Assembly (NCBI GenBank): GCA_947359465.1
Contig: OX375879.1
Coordinates: forward strand, 89,937,578 to 90,001,577
Source of the DNA: Metellina segmentata
Taxonomy: Eukaryota; Arthropoda; Arachnida; Araneae; Tetragnathidae
Direction: 5' to 3'
DNA length: 64,000 bases
The translations under genes and the position numbers were made by a program. Shown here in pieces: positions 35,392 to 46,308 of the stretch (positions are counted from its first letter, which is position 1; each line of letters begins with the position of its first letter). The notes beneath the pieces were generated by a model. That model had not been told where the DNA came from. It was given only the letters and a program-made list of their open reading frames with translations, and did not search any database.

Positions 35392-36855
35392 TCTATATAT
35401 ATAATTCTCTTACGTGGCACGCAAAAAAGGCGTTATTTGTTTTCGCGTTTTGGCAACATTGTACGATTCTTTGTTTATCCCAAAGCCTCGCGCTTCAATT
35501 GAATTTATAGCGTTATCGGATGAAATTTTATTGAAAAAAAAAATGAATTTTAGTCGAGCTGTTGCAGTAAATAATAGAAATCAAAGAAAACGGAGGATCT
35601 TTTCATGGTCATTTAGAAAAAAGGTCCGTTTCGGGGCAAACTATTATAGTTCAACAAGACGCTTGCATTACAACTTTCGACAACAGCCTCAATGAAACAG
35701 CGTGGGTGGCTCGAGTGCTGGGTAAATGTACACACAAACAACATGCTGGGTTTTAAATTTCCAAATCAACGCTCACATTTCGAGTCAAAATTAACTCAAA
35801 GTTTCCATTTGAATTCTGATTCCAGGGGTACTGTAAATATCTTTTCTGAAAAACAGCATAAAATTTAGATTTGAAAAATATTTTTTTGGAATATTATATT
35901 TTGTAAACAATTCCTGGTACAGCTACACTCTACGTTTATGAGTGATGGCAACGGCTTGGCGATTTTATTTGGCGCACTTCTAGTAGCGAGTTACGATAAA
36001 TTAAGGCAACCCATCCTTAGTTGCTGTTGTTGTGGTTTTCATGGCAACCTCAGCAAACGGAAACTTTCAATTTTCATTTTGAATATTCTAGAAAGTTCTT
36101 CCAAAATCCGTTAAAGTCGTTTGATTTTATTGATTCGTTTGAAATTTTTCTTTCCTCCCATTGGTTATTTTGTTTTTAAAATATCCTTTGATTGCATTGG
36201 TCCTTTTAAATCGTTTTCTGTGATATCATTAGTCCATTTATTTGTATTTTGACAGCTGTGGAATTTTTATTTTACTGTAATAGTTTTCACGAATGGATTA
36301 AGAGTTTTGTTTTTTTGACCATTTTCGTTTTCATTATTTTTCTACGAAAGAATTCTGATGTTGTCAGGTTGTATTATTTCTTGCTTTTTTTCTTTTGTAA
36401 ATCTTTTTCAACATGCCTACTGTACAAAGTGTAATTGATAAGTTTCAGGGTATTCTTATCATTCGTAGCTTAGTTTATTTGCTGGTTCACAAATGTGTTT
36501 TGATAATTGCTTAAGCTTACTACTTTTTGTGAAAGTTTTTTTTAAATATACTTTTTAAAAAGTTCTGAAGTGTGCTTAAAAAGTGTGTTGTAAACAGAAA
36601 AAAAATTGTGACAGGAAAAGAGTTAGGAAATAATTATATCCTTGGCGACTTTAGAAGTGCGCCAAAAAAAACGCCAAGGCCGTTGCCGTTGCTCATAAAC
36701 GTAGAGTGTAGTTGTTCCCAATTCCTTCTGTTAGGACACATGTCTTCATTGATGCGAGCGAAGCGAGCATAGGTTCGCGCAGCGAACCAATAAGGATTGC
36801 GAAGCAATCCTCTGGGGTTTGGCGAGCGTCAGCGAGCAGGGGGCGGGCCCCCTAG
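35392..36855 (+). mobile_element. Non-autonomous Helitron H1, copy 3, enlarged by a nested MITE
   Basis: Start TCTATATATATAATTCTC after A (35391), end GGGGGCGGGCCCCCTAG before T. Without the nested 35916-36718 element and one copy of its 8-bp target, it would be about 650 bp like its relatives. Shows the 3' hairpin series. Confidence 0.9.
35916..36718. mobile_element. Nested MITE with 8-bp target duplication (Merlin- or hAT-type)
   Basis: The duplicated target CAATTCCT lies at 35908-35915 and 36719-36726. The inverted ends run about 70 bp: GGTACAGCTACACTCTACG on the left and GGAACAACTACACTCTACG on the right in reverse complement, both continuing to TTTGGCGCACTTCTA. An 8-bp duplication with GG tips fits Merlin best among the superfamilies I know. 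The interior is non-coding. Confidence 0.85.
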
Positions 36856-39329
36856 TATATAGAAATAGCAAAACCTTTTATCTTTAGGACATGCTATCAA
36901 CACATAATATTCATAACTGATCTGTATGTTAAGTAACTTGCTTTATAATTAATTTATTAATGTTATAATTCACTAAATACCTTATAATTGAGTATACTAA
37001 ATACCCTACTGTATGATTGACTGCGAAATTTAAATGCGAGAATGCATACAAATTAAGCAATCACTGACAAATTAATGTCTTGTGATGGCAATGATATTCT
37101 TAACATAAATACAGAACTAACGTGTGAGAATACAAACATACATAAAATATCTTACCAGAGTAAACGTTTTTAATCAGTTTGATTTAAATCAAATAATTTT
37201 TATTCAAAAAATCATGATTTAAATCAAACGTTAATTTTTTTTCAATCTAAGTATAACAAATTAAAAGATGAAATACCCTGGAACTGAAGGCATGTCATGC
37301 ACAAAATGCACGTGCATGTGCTAATACAAGAAGTTTTAAAATTTGCTTGTACTCAGTAACACACTAATAATGACTATTTTTTTAAACCGAAAACATCTCT
37401 ATATCCTACTCTGAGGGCGCTGGAGATATTAGTATACATAATTCATATTATTTGTAATATTTATACCTTATGTTTGGGGTCCTTGTTCCTTGATCCCTAG
37501 TCTAAATATTTTTAAGGGTTCCAATGACATCAAGCTCATACAGCATGCTTGATCTAGGTGTATTAGGTATCAGAACATAAATATTTATATCTTCCATTTT
37601 GGGGTACACAAGGAGATTGGGCCCCTAGAAGTTAGCGACCTAATTTGAATGACGATGATAACTGAACAACAGATATTTCTCTATTTGCTCACTAAAATCA
37701 AATGTCCTTCACAAATATTTTGATCAACAAAGGCCGAATTTTATTTATATGGGTTTAGATTATGATGTATAGGTTAAGGATGTTCTCCAGAAATAATTAC
37801 CCGTTCATAAATCTATCTAGACTTAAAATATGATATATATATTCGCAATGGGTTTTACTTATCAGATTATATTTAACTGAAACAAATAAAAATATGTTTC
37901 ACAAAATGTCAATTGAAACTGTTATTTTCTTAATTTTAAAATCATCGCCTTATTTAAAATGGATTAAAATATTTAAAATTGCATGCTTCACTTTTAGCAA
38001 TACAAAGTTCCCTTTCCTGAGGCCGATAAATGCCTTCATTTTTCCTGCACTGTCATTCGAGTCCGTCAATGGTAGACACGAGAAACCGAACTGGAAGGAA
38101 GCTCTTTTTAAATAAAACGTGGCAGATTTTTTTTTCGTTTCTTATGTTTTCTCTTTTGAAGTCTACTGATCAATCATCGTGGAGCATTTTGAATAATCGA
38201 TGCTTGCTTTATTTCGTATGTACAATTTCCTGTGAGTTTCCAAAGAGTTCCAGCTTTGGAATACAAGCTAAAGCAAGCTTTCTGAATTTGAAAGACTGAA
38301 AAATCCATATTTTGAGTTATTGAAGGACTGCTGACTTCTAACACGTATCTGGCAGATGCCATCATAAGTGCTTGAGTAAATAAGAGGAAACCAAAAATTC
38401 CTTGAGTAGGAGTATTTCTTACTTTTACAATTAGTTCCATGAACTCTGCTCGTTAGTAGAAACTCCTATGCCTGGTTATTCAACAGTTGATCACCAAGTT
38501 CTAGAATATTGTTCTTAATATCTTGCATAAGAACCGTAATACTCTATCTCCTTTTCTCTCTCACACACACACTATTGCTATACACAGATTTAACGTGCAC
38601 CAGCTCCCATGTATACAAAGGTCTTTGGTAGGAAGAAGATTAATAGAAGATACGATACTGGATGACAGAATGCAAGTAGAACATTTATAGGACATCTTAT
38701 TTTTCAAATAATTGGAATTACTTTATATTTAAATACACAGAAGTTAAAGCTTGTTTCTGGGGGAAAAGTTCTGTTCGTCTGAAAAACATTTCAGTCTCCC
38801 CCTTCCACTGTGAGACCAAATACCAAGTTAGATTATGGGTCGTCGATATTTGATTAGATTCTAACATGAAACTAATATGCATATTAAATATTCAATATGA
38901 GCCATAACATAGTCTTTTAATGAAACCAATATGCATACTAAGCAAAGACTGTTTGCAAAGACTGATACCTTATAACCTGTAAGCAAAGACTCATACCTTA
39001 TTTGTTTGTTAATTCAAGAAGATTATGAGCTATTTTCACTCCATATTTTAAATTTCTCGTTTACCTATTTATACACTTCTTTGAGATAGCTAAGTATTTA
39101 GGTTTTAATGAGGGCGATGCAAATTCCAACAACGGACATGTCAGTACAACACTTCTTTTGAATCACATCATTGATTTTAATTGATTATTGTGTTGCGTTT
39201 TATGTACTAGGAGAGATATACATAATAGGTTTAAACTATATCATACATGCATCGAGGTGAAGCATGCTGATCTGCGCTGAGCAGAGACAAGCCTAGCTGA
39301 TCATTCGTGATGGGTTTCCAGATGAAGTA
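36856..39329. other. Intron stretch, mostly without recognised elements
   Basis: No gene. Frames at 37894-38440 overlap on both strands and have no motifs. Contains the 57-bp TTAA palindrome (37174-37230) and a short CACACA run near 38570. Confidence 0.5.
37174..37230. repeat. 57-bp TTAA-flanked palindromic element
   Basis: Perfect 15-bp arms GTTTGATTTAAATCA (37177-37191) and TGATTTAAATCAAAC (37215-37229) lie between TTAA at 37170-37173 and 37231-37234. Confidence 0.7.
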
Positions 39330-40736
39330 CACTGCTGGCCACCGTAAATGCAACACCCTGAAGGAAGCATGCAAATAATATAAAATTTACAACATGCATT
39401 AGCGGAGGTAAGATATGCAAATGATTAGAATTTCAGCGCAGACGCGCATCACGCGCGCCTGTGGCGCCACTTCAAAGCGCTATTTAAGGCTTGGAGATTT
39501 CGACGATTTCAAGTACGGCAATTGTGTATTTCTTGTGGTTTAAAAAAAAAAACGATCAATTATGCCTCGTAAAAAAAACCCGATCATCTTTTGATCAAGT
39601 ATCTGAGTTCGACAGAGGAAGGACAGTGGCCTACCGAGATTGAGGATTTTCTTTCAGGTAAATCGGTAGTCGTGTTGAACGAAACAAACAACTGTAATGC
39701 GGATATGTGATCGTTGGATGCAGGAGGGTACGACGGACCGACGTGTTCGATCGCATCCACCGCAGTGCACCACTTCAGTGATGACAGGCATATTGTGCGT
39801 ATGACAGTGACGGATCGCTCAGCCACATCACGAACCATAGCACAGAACATTCAGTCTGTAACGCATCATCCAGTGTCTGCGCGTACCATTCGACGCCGTT
39901 TACAGCAGAGTGGTCTGTCCGCAACTTGTGCTTGCTTCGTCTACTCTTGACGCAGAACCACAGACCTCTCCGCCGCCAATGGTCCGATGAAAGAAGGATG
40001 TGGACGGCAGAATGGAATGAAATTGTCTTTACTGACGAGTCACGCTTCTGTCTGTAACACCACGATGGTCGGATTCGAGTCTGGAGACACCGTGGAGAGA
40101 GGATGCTGAACAGCTGCGTTATGCACCGCCACACTGGTCCTGCACCAGGTATTATGGTATGGGGCGGTATTGGATATCATTCTCGCACTCCTCTAGTACG
40201 CATTGTCGGTACTTTAAACAGCCAGCGCTACATCTCCGAGGTGTTGGAGCCATTTGTCCTTCCTTACCTTCAGGGCTTGCCCACAGCCATATTTCAACAG
40301 GATAATGCGCGACCACACGTGGCACGCATTGTCCAAGGGTTCTTCGTCAATCGCCAGATTGAATTGCTTCCCTGGCCAGCTCGCTCTCCGGATCTTTCGC
40401 CGATAGAAAACATGTGGTCCATGGTTGCTCAACGATTGGCCCAGATTACATCCCCTGCTGCCACACCAGATCAACTTTGGCAACGTGTGGAAGCTGCTTG
40501 GTCTGCTGTACCCCAAGAACACATCCAAAGTCTTTTTGAATCAATGCCGAGGCGCGTGGCAGCGGTGATCTCCAACAATGGCGGCTACTCTGGCTACTGA
40601 TTTTGGCAAGAACCACACTTCACAGAAGTCTACAAATTTAATCATTTCATACTTGGTCAACATGTTATCTACAAAATAAATTTTGTTGTGATATCTCTTG
40701 TCTTTCTTGGTGTTGCAATTTGGATGGCCAGCAGTG
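39330..40736 (+). mobile_element. Tc1-like transposon, nearly full length
   Basis: Inverted ends CACTGCTGGCCACCGTAAAT at the left and CACTGCTGGCCATCCAAATT at the right (reverse complement), with GCAACACC following, are flanked by TA (39328-39329, 40737-40738). The length is 1,407 bp and the transposase is on the plus strand. Confidence 0.93.
39561..40600 (+). pseudogene. Tc1-like DD34E transposase with few lesions
   Basis: A start ATG at 39561 begins M-P-R-K-K and shifts frame within the next 30 bases. Readable blocks in order: EFDRGR, ATSRTIAQNIQSVTHHPVSA (helix-turn-helix 2), FTDESRF with the first D near 40036, GIMVWGGIGYHS, IFQQDNARPHVARIV with the second D near 40300, and WPARSPDLSPIENMW with the E near 40407. 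Thirty-four residues separate the second D and the E, which defines DD34E. Lesions are an early frameshift, another near 39935, and a stop at the codon before HHDGRI. The 165-codon C-terminal frame (40103-40600) is intact. This is the best preserved Tc1 copy here. Confidence 0.9.
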
Positions 40737-40738
40737 TA

Positions 40739-41526
40739 AAAAAAAAACTTGCTATTAAAATATAAAATTTATTACAGACAGTTATTTCAAAATTATAATA
40801 ATTATGTAATCGACTTTATTGGTTTGGCATATTTATTCACTATATGAATTATGCATTGAAATTGAACTTAATACTAATACATAATTCTTGTACTGATTAA
40901 AATAATATTAAACTAAGTTTTAATTCACATTTAAAAATGTTTTGATGATTTTTATAAATAAATTAACCATAAAATTTCCTACTAGAATAAAAATAACTAA
41001 CAAAATTTATTTTTGTCAAAGAATTTTTATTCAATTTCAACTGCTTATGAAACTGTTCTACAGAACAAATCGTCTGTAAAATAAATTACTTAAATCCTAT
41101 TGAGATTTAAAGTATCTAGATTAGACTGGCTACATAGGAAATCTCGCTATCTATCGGTATTATGATTAAGCGCATTAATGTGATACATGTAGTCATCTAT
41201 TAAGGAACTTTACGAAATTAACAAACATGTATAATCTCTATAGGATACGAATTTCTATACTAGAGCATTTGCTTGACTTATTTACGTTTCGAGGGTTAAA
41301 AAAGGAAAAATAAAGACGTAACATACATCTCCCAAATTAAATTTATCATAAGCATGGTATCATCCTTCCAAATACTTGATGCAAATAAGAATGTCATTGA
41401 ATATTAATCATGATCTAATTCTATCGAATATTCATAGGTGATTACAAATATACCTATATATCAATGCTCCCTCCAGCAATTTACTACTTTCTTGAATACC
41501 ATATAAGCTATTATTTTTGTTCAGAA
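40739..41526. other. Intron stretch without recognised elements
   Basis: Very AT-rich; nothing recognised. Confidence 0.5.
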
Positions 41527-43080
41527 CTAGGGGGCTCCGCCCCCTGCTCGCTTACGCTCACCAACCCCCGGGGATTGCTGCGCAATCCCATTTGGTTTGC
41601 TTCGCAAACCAACACTCCTTTCACAGATGTCATTTGGTTTGCTTCGCAAACCAACATTCCTTTAACAGAGTGAAACTATCTGAATAATTCGTATTATGCT
41701 GATTTCACTTTCCGGTACATGACGTCACAGCGAGGGCTTCGCGCCCTGCTCGCTTACGCTCGCCGACCCCGGGGATTGCTACGCAATCCCGTTTGGTTTG
41801 CTTTCTCAAACCAATACTTCTTTCGCAATTGATTTCACTTTTTTTTGCTTTAACACTTAATGCACCCTAAAATAATAGCCGCATCAGTAAAAAATCTTCT
41901 GTATCTTGTTCCCTGTACAATTTTAAGTAAACAGTGTTAATATCAAAACTTTACGATTGTACTTTGTCGGTAAACTGTCTTGAGAACAGAGGGAAAAAAG
42001 CGAGCCTTTTTCCTCGCCAAATAAAAAGAAATCGTTTTTATGGCAATTGTTGCTACGATAAATTTGATATCTGGCAAACCCGATAGTAGGAAATGCAACC
42101 CACTGCTGTTTGCCGAACCAGCTATGCGAACTGAAAAATACGAAATTTGTGTCACCAACTTTTGATTGCATCGAATTTATTTATGAACCAATTTTAAAAA
42201 TAATTGTACCGTAAGAAAGAGTACATTGTGAGGTATACTGCAATATTTTTAAAATTAAAAACTAACAGTAATACTATATAGATATGACCATTTTAGTTTT
42301 GTATCGGAAGTTACGATCTGAAAGTTCCGAAAATTGTATGACCTACTTTTAATTGCATCGATTTTGTTTATTAACCAATTTGAAAAATAATTGTACCATA
42401 AGAAAGAGTGTAATGTAGTGTATTCAGTGATGTTCTCAAATTTAAAAAATAATGGTTTTTGCCGTAGACATAACGGTTTTAACAAAACGTAGCGAAAATA
42501 TCCGAAGATTCCGAATTTTGTATCACGAACTTTTGATCGCATCCAATTTAATTATTAACCGATTTCAAAAATAATAGTACCGTAAGAAAGAGTATATTCT
42601 GAGGTATACTGCGATATTTTAAAAATTAAAAACTAATAGTAATTAGATATAGATACGGCAGTTTTAAAAAAAAGTAACAAAAATGTCCCGATTTTTCCCG
42701 AATTTCAAAAAAATATTATCAAGAACCACATTTAAATTTCAAAAAAAACTCGACGAGCTGCAAAAATTTACGTTGAGAGGTACTCTTAAAAAAAAACTCA
42801 CGACTAAAGACTGAAATTTTGAATGTGTTTTGCTCACTCGCGGAAGAAATTTCACTTCTTCAACTTTAACACTTAATAAAACCTAAACTAATAGCCGCAT
42901 CGGAAAAAAATCTTAATAATTATCCAGGGAATACGATGAAGAACAAAGCATGTTAATTTCATATTTTTCCGATCAGTACTTTCTCGGGAAACCGTCTAAG
43001 AATGGAGCTAAACAACAAAAATTTCAATTCTTCGGCGGCGGCGGCGGCGGCGGCGGTAACTTTTTTTTAATATAGAGAGA
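41527..43080 (-). mobile_element. Helitron family H2, non-autonomous
   Basis: In minus orientation it starts TCTCTCTATATTAAAAAAAA after A (43081 is T on plus) and ends GGGGCGGAGCCCCCTAG before T (41526 is A on plus). Terminal hairpins are GGGATTGCGCAGCAATCCC and TTTGCGAAGCAAA. A second 3'-terminus-like block (GGGCTTCGCGCCC, GGGATTGCTACGCAATCCC) lies at 41732-41812. A (CGG)8 run at 43033-43056 sits near the 5' end. The interior holds a tandem repeat; no protein recognised. Confidence 0.82.
42120..42690. repeat. Tandem repeat of about 186 bp, three copies, inside Helitron H2
   Basis: Unit starts at 42168, 42355 and 42539 (GCATCGAATTT, GCATCGATTTT, GCATCCAATTT). Each holds AATAATTGTACCGTAAGAAA-type and AAATTAAAAACTAA-type blocks. 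The last copy is partial. Confidence 0.88.
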
Positions 43081-43963
43081 TGTAATGTCGTCTGCATTTG
43101 TCATTCTAGTAGCTTAGTAAGGTGCGACTCATTAGCAGGTACATCACGCCGTCCTGTTTATAGTAGAAGTATTCATGATGTATTTCTCAACCTAAAAAGA
43201 TAGATAAGCGTATTTCTAACTGCAATTATATGCAAATTTCACCTACAAATAACCTTAACGTATGTGAATAATCCTAAATAATCCAGACATTTGTATATGG
43301 CCTTGCGCGTAAAACTATCTATAACAGCTTCTTTTGCGTCTTTGCTGTTTTTTTATTTGCATGATCCAACCCGATGGGAGACGGTTCAAACTCTCTCAGA
43401 ACGCTATCTACTGTTAAGATATTTCGATTATGGTAATTCTGTATTACACAAAATAAATCACTGGATTACTTTTCAGTTGTAAAGGTGTTTTTTGCTAACC
43501 AAAGTATCTGCTTTTCTCCTCTTTTCTACCCGAGAATTATCTTTATTTATGAATACCTAAATGGTATAACTGGTCCTGTTTTCGATGAAAGTGAAGCGTT
43601 GCAAAATATTTTAGTCACTTGTAGAATCAGAAACCTCAAATATATTTCAAAATAAATTTTATTTGATTCAGAGCCTCATTATTCATTTAAATTGTATGTG
43701 CAATCATTACAGAAGAAACATTACTCTAAAAGGTAAAAACATTCATATATTAAGAAATGATTGCACTTCTATTTTTTACATGGACGCTGTTTTTAGGCAT
43801 TAGTATATCTGACGTATACCCATACTGACTGAATCTGGAAATATTGTCATAATGTATGATTTTTTTGGACACAGAGAAGGCTAATCCAACAATTTCAAAA
43901 ACATTTGTCAAATGGCATACTATGATCAACTCGCGTTGTAAGAGGTTAGAGCAATATAATTGA
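43081..43963. other. Intron stretch without recognised elements
   Basis: No gene or recognised repeat. Confidence 0.5.
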
Positions 43964-44606
43964 CTAGGGGGCCCGCCCCCTGCTCGCTAACGCTCGCCAA
44001 CCCCCGGAGGATTGCTTCGCAATTCTCATTGGTTCGCTGCGCGAACCTATGCTCGCTTCGCTCGCATCAATGAAGACACGTGTCCTAGCAGAAGGGATTG
44101 ATTACAAAATATATTCCAAAAAAAAATATTTTTGAAATCTAAATTTGTATTACATAAAAGATATATACAGTACCTCTGGAATCAGAATTTAAATGAAAAC
44201 TTTGAGCAAATTTTTACTCGCAATGTGAGCGCTGCTTTGGAAATTGAATACCCAGCATGTTGTTTGTATGTACATTTCCCCAGTACTCGAGCCACCCATA
44301 CACTTTTTGACTGAGTTTGTTGTCGAAAGTTGTAGTGCACGCGTCTTGTTGTACTATAATTGTTAGCCTTGAAAAGGACCGTTTTTTAAATAGCCCTGAA
44401 AAGATCCTCCGCTTTCTTAGATTTCTATTACAAACCGCAACAGCTCGTCTAAAATTCATTTTTTTCAATAAAATTTTATCCGATAACGCTATAGATTCAA
44501 ATGACTCGCGAGGCTCCTAGTAAACAAACAATCGCACAATGTTGCCAAAACGCGGTAACAAATAACGTCTTTTTTGCGTGCCACGTAAGAGAAATATATA
44601 TATGGA
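43964..44606 (-). mobile_element. Non-autonomous Helitron H1, copy 4
   Basis: Minus orientation: start TCCATATATATATTTCTC after A, end GGGGGCGGGCCCCCTAG before T; 643 bp. Complete 3' hairpin series. Carries an 84-codon frame (44468-44214) starting at the conserved ATG region. Confidence 0.9.
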
Positions 44607-44617
44607 TGACCCCGTAA

Positions 44618-45150
44618 TGAAATAGACGGTGCATGTGAATTGAATCACAGTCATATGCTCTCATATGTTCATGTCACGTGGGCAAGGGTATCTAATTGGG
44701 TCAATTGGCAATCGAAGTACAAACCAGTGTTTTTAATCGTTCACGAACCCGTCAATTATTACATTAGAATTCGTGCTATCTCTCAATACCACGTGACAGA
44801 TCTTCAAACCCAGAAATCGGTAGAAATAACATGAGACTGCACAAATATGCTACTTCTAATTCATTAAAAGTCATCGACACTCTATTGAAATAGACAGAAC
44901 ATGTGGGTGGAGTCACTGTCATAAGATTTCAGGAAGGTATGTCACATGGATTTTCGGCTTCTCAAAGCGCAGATTAGTTTTTGAATCATCCTAGATAATA
45001 GCTTTAAACATTAACTAATTTGTCTCAGATTAAGATTCATTCTTCTCCCCTTAACCACGTAACAGATCTTCAAACTGTGTGATAGGCAGAAATAGCCTCA
45101 AGCTGCGCATACATGTTCCGTCTATTTATTTAACAGGCACATGTTAGTAG
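44618..45150. repeat. Degenerate tandem duplication, 267-bp period
   Basis: TGAAATAGACGGTGCATGTG at 44618 and TGAAATAGACAGAACATGTG at 44885 start two copies. Both contain ACGTGACAGATCTTCAAA or ACGTAACAGATCTTCAAA and a GAAATAGCCTCAAGCTG-type end. Non-coding. Confidence 0.75.
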
Positions 45151-45158
45151 GTCGATGA

Positions 45159-46075
45159 TATCGCACCCCGGCAAGAAAAGTGACACAACTCAAAAAATTA
45201 AAATTTTGATGTTATATAATTGAAAAATATGTATGAGACGCCCCAGCGTGATATAATATTACTATATTCTATAGAATATAATAGAATTTAAAGACATAAA
45301 TACTTACCTAAATTTAAAAGAAGCTTATACTATCTATATATATAATTCTCTTACGTGGCACGCAAAAAAGACGTTATTAGTTATCGCGGTTTGGCAACAT
45401 TGTACGATTGTTTGTTTATCACGAAGCCTCGCGCTTCAATTGAATTTATAGCGTTATCGGTTGAAATTTTATTGGAAAAAAAATGAATTTTAGTCGAGCT
45501 GTGCAGTCAATAATAGAAATCAAATAAAGCGGAGGATCTTTTCAGGTATATTTAAAAAAAAGGTCCTTTTCAGGGTCAACAATTATAGTTCAACAAGACG
45601 CTTGCACTACAACTTTCGACTACAAACTCAATGAAAAAGCGTGGGTGGATCAAGTTCAGGGGTAAATGTACATACAAACAACATGCTGGGTATTCAATTT
45701 CCAAATCAGCGCTCCCATTTCGAGTCAAAATTTGCTCAAAGTTTTCATTTGAATTCTGATTTTAGAGGTACTGTTTTTATCTTTTCTGAAAAACAGCAAA
45801 AAATTTAGATTTGAAAAGTATTTTTTTGGAATATCATATTTTGTAAACAATTCCTTCTGCTAGGACACATGTCTTCATTGATGCGAGCGAAGCGAGCTTT
45901 GGTTCGCGCAGCGATCCAATGCGGATTGCGAAGCAATCCTCCGGGGGTTGGCGAGCGTTAGCGATCAGGGGGCGGGCCCCCTAGTTTCAATATAAATTCT
46001 ATAGTATCCTTTAAGTTGATGTTTCTCAAATTCTGCAATTTTGAGTTGTGTCACTTTTCTTGAAAGAGTGCGATA
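45159..46075. mobile_element. 260-bp MITE, copy 2, split by Helitron
   Basis: Left half 45159-45332 starts TATCGCACCCCGGCAAGAAA. The right half 45985-46075 ends CACTTTTCTTGAAAGAGTG and CGATA. Joining the halves gives the same order as the intact copy at 60428-60691. Confidence 0.88.
45333..45984 (+). mobile_element. Non-autonomous Helitron H1, copy 5
   Basis: Start TCTATATATATAATTCTC after A (45332), end GGGGGCGGGCCCCCTAG before T (45985); 652 bp. Inserted in the 260-bp MITE. The 3' hairpin series is present with one change (GCGATCC) in the second hairpin. Confidence 0.93.
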
Positions 46076-46308
46076 TAATAACAAAAGTTAGATTTTTACT
46101 ACTTTTTATATGATTTGTTTAAGCGTATCAGATTCATCACAGGTTGAAACAGTGGTATTTTTTTCAATGTTTAGCAATTTCATAAAAATATTCCTGTAAC
46201 TCTCACCAACTACATTATATCTCTTTCATTCAGTGCCAAATATAGATCCGTGAGCACATTAAATTTGCGCTTCGGAAAACTAATTCCTCTCATGTGTTTG
46301 TGTTACAG

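Larger units (their letters stand above)
13279..46308 (+). other. 33-kb phase-2 intron of the BTB gene, filled with transposons
   Basis: The donor GTGAGT (13279) and acceptor TTGTGTTACAG (ending 46308) flank 33,030 bp. Splicing AG to G rebuilds an arginine codon and gives the continuous reading ENLLR-YAYTDTLNLS, which is the expected BTB core. No other host gene was recognised inside; identifiable content is transposons and repeats listed separately. Confidence 0.88.
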
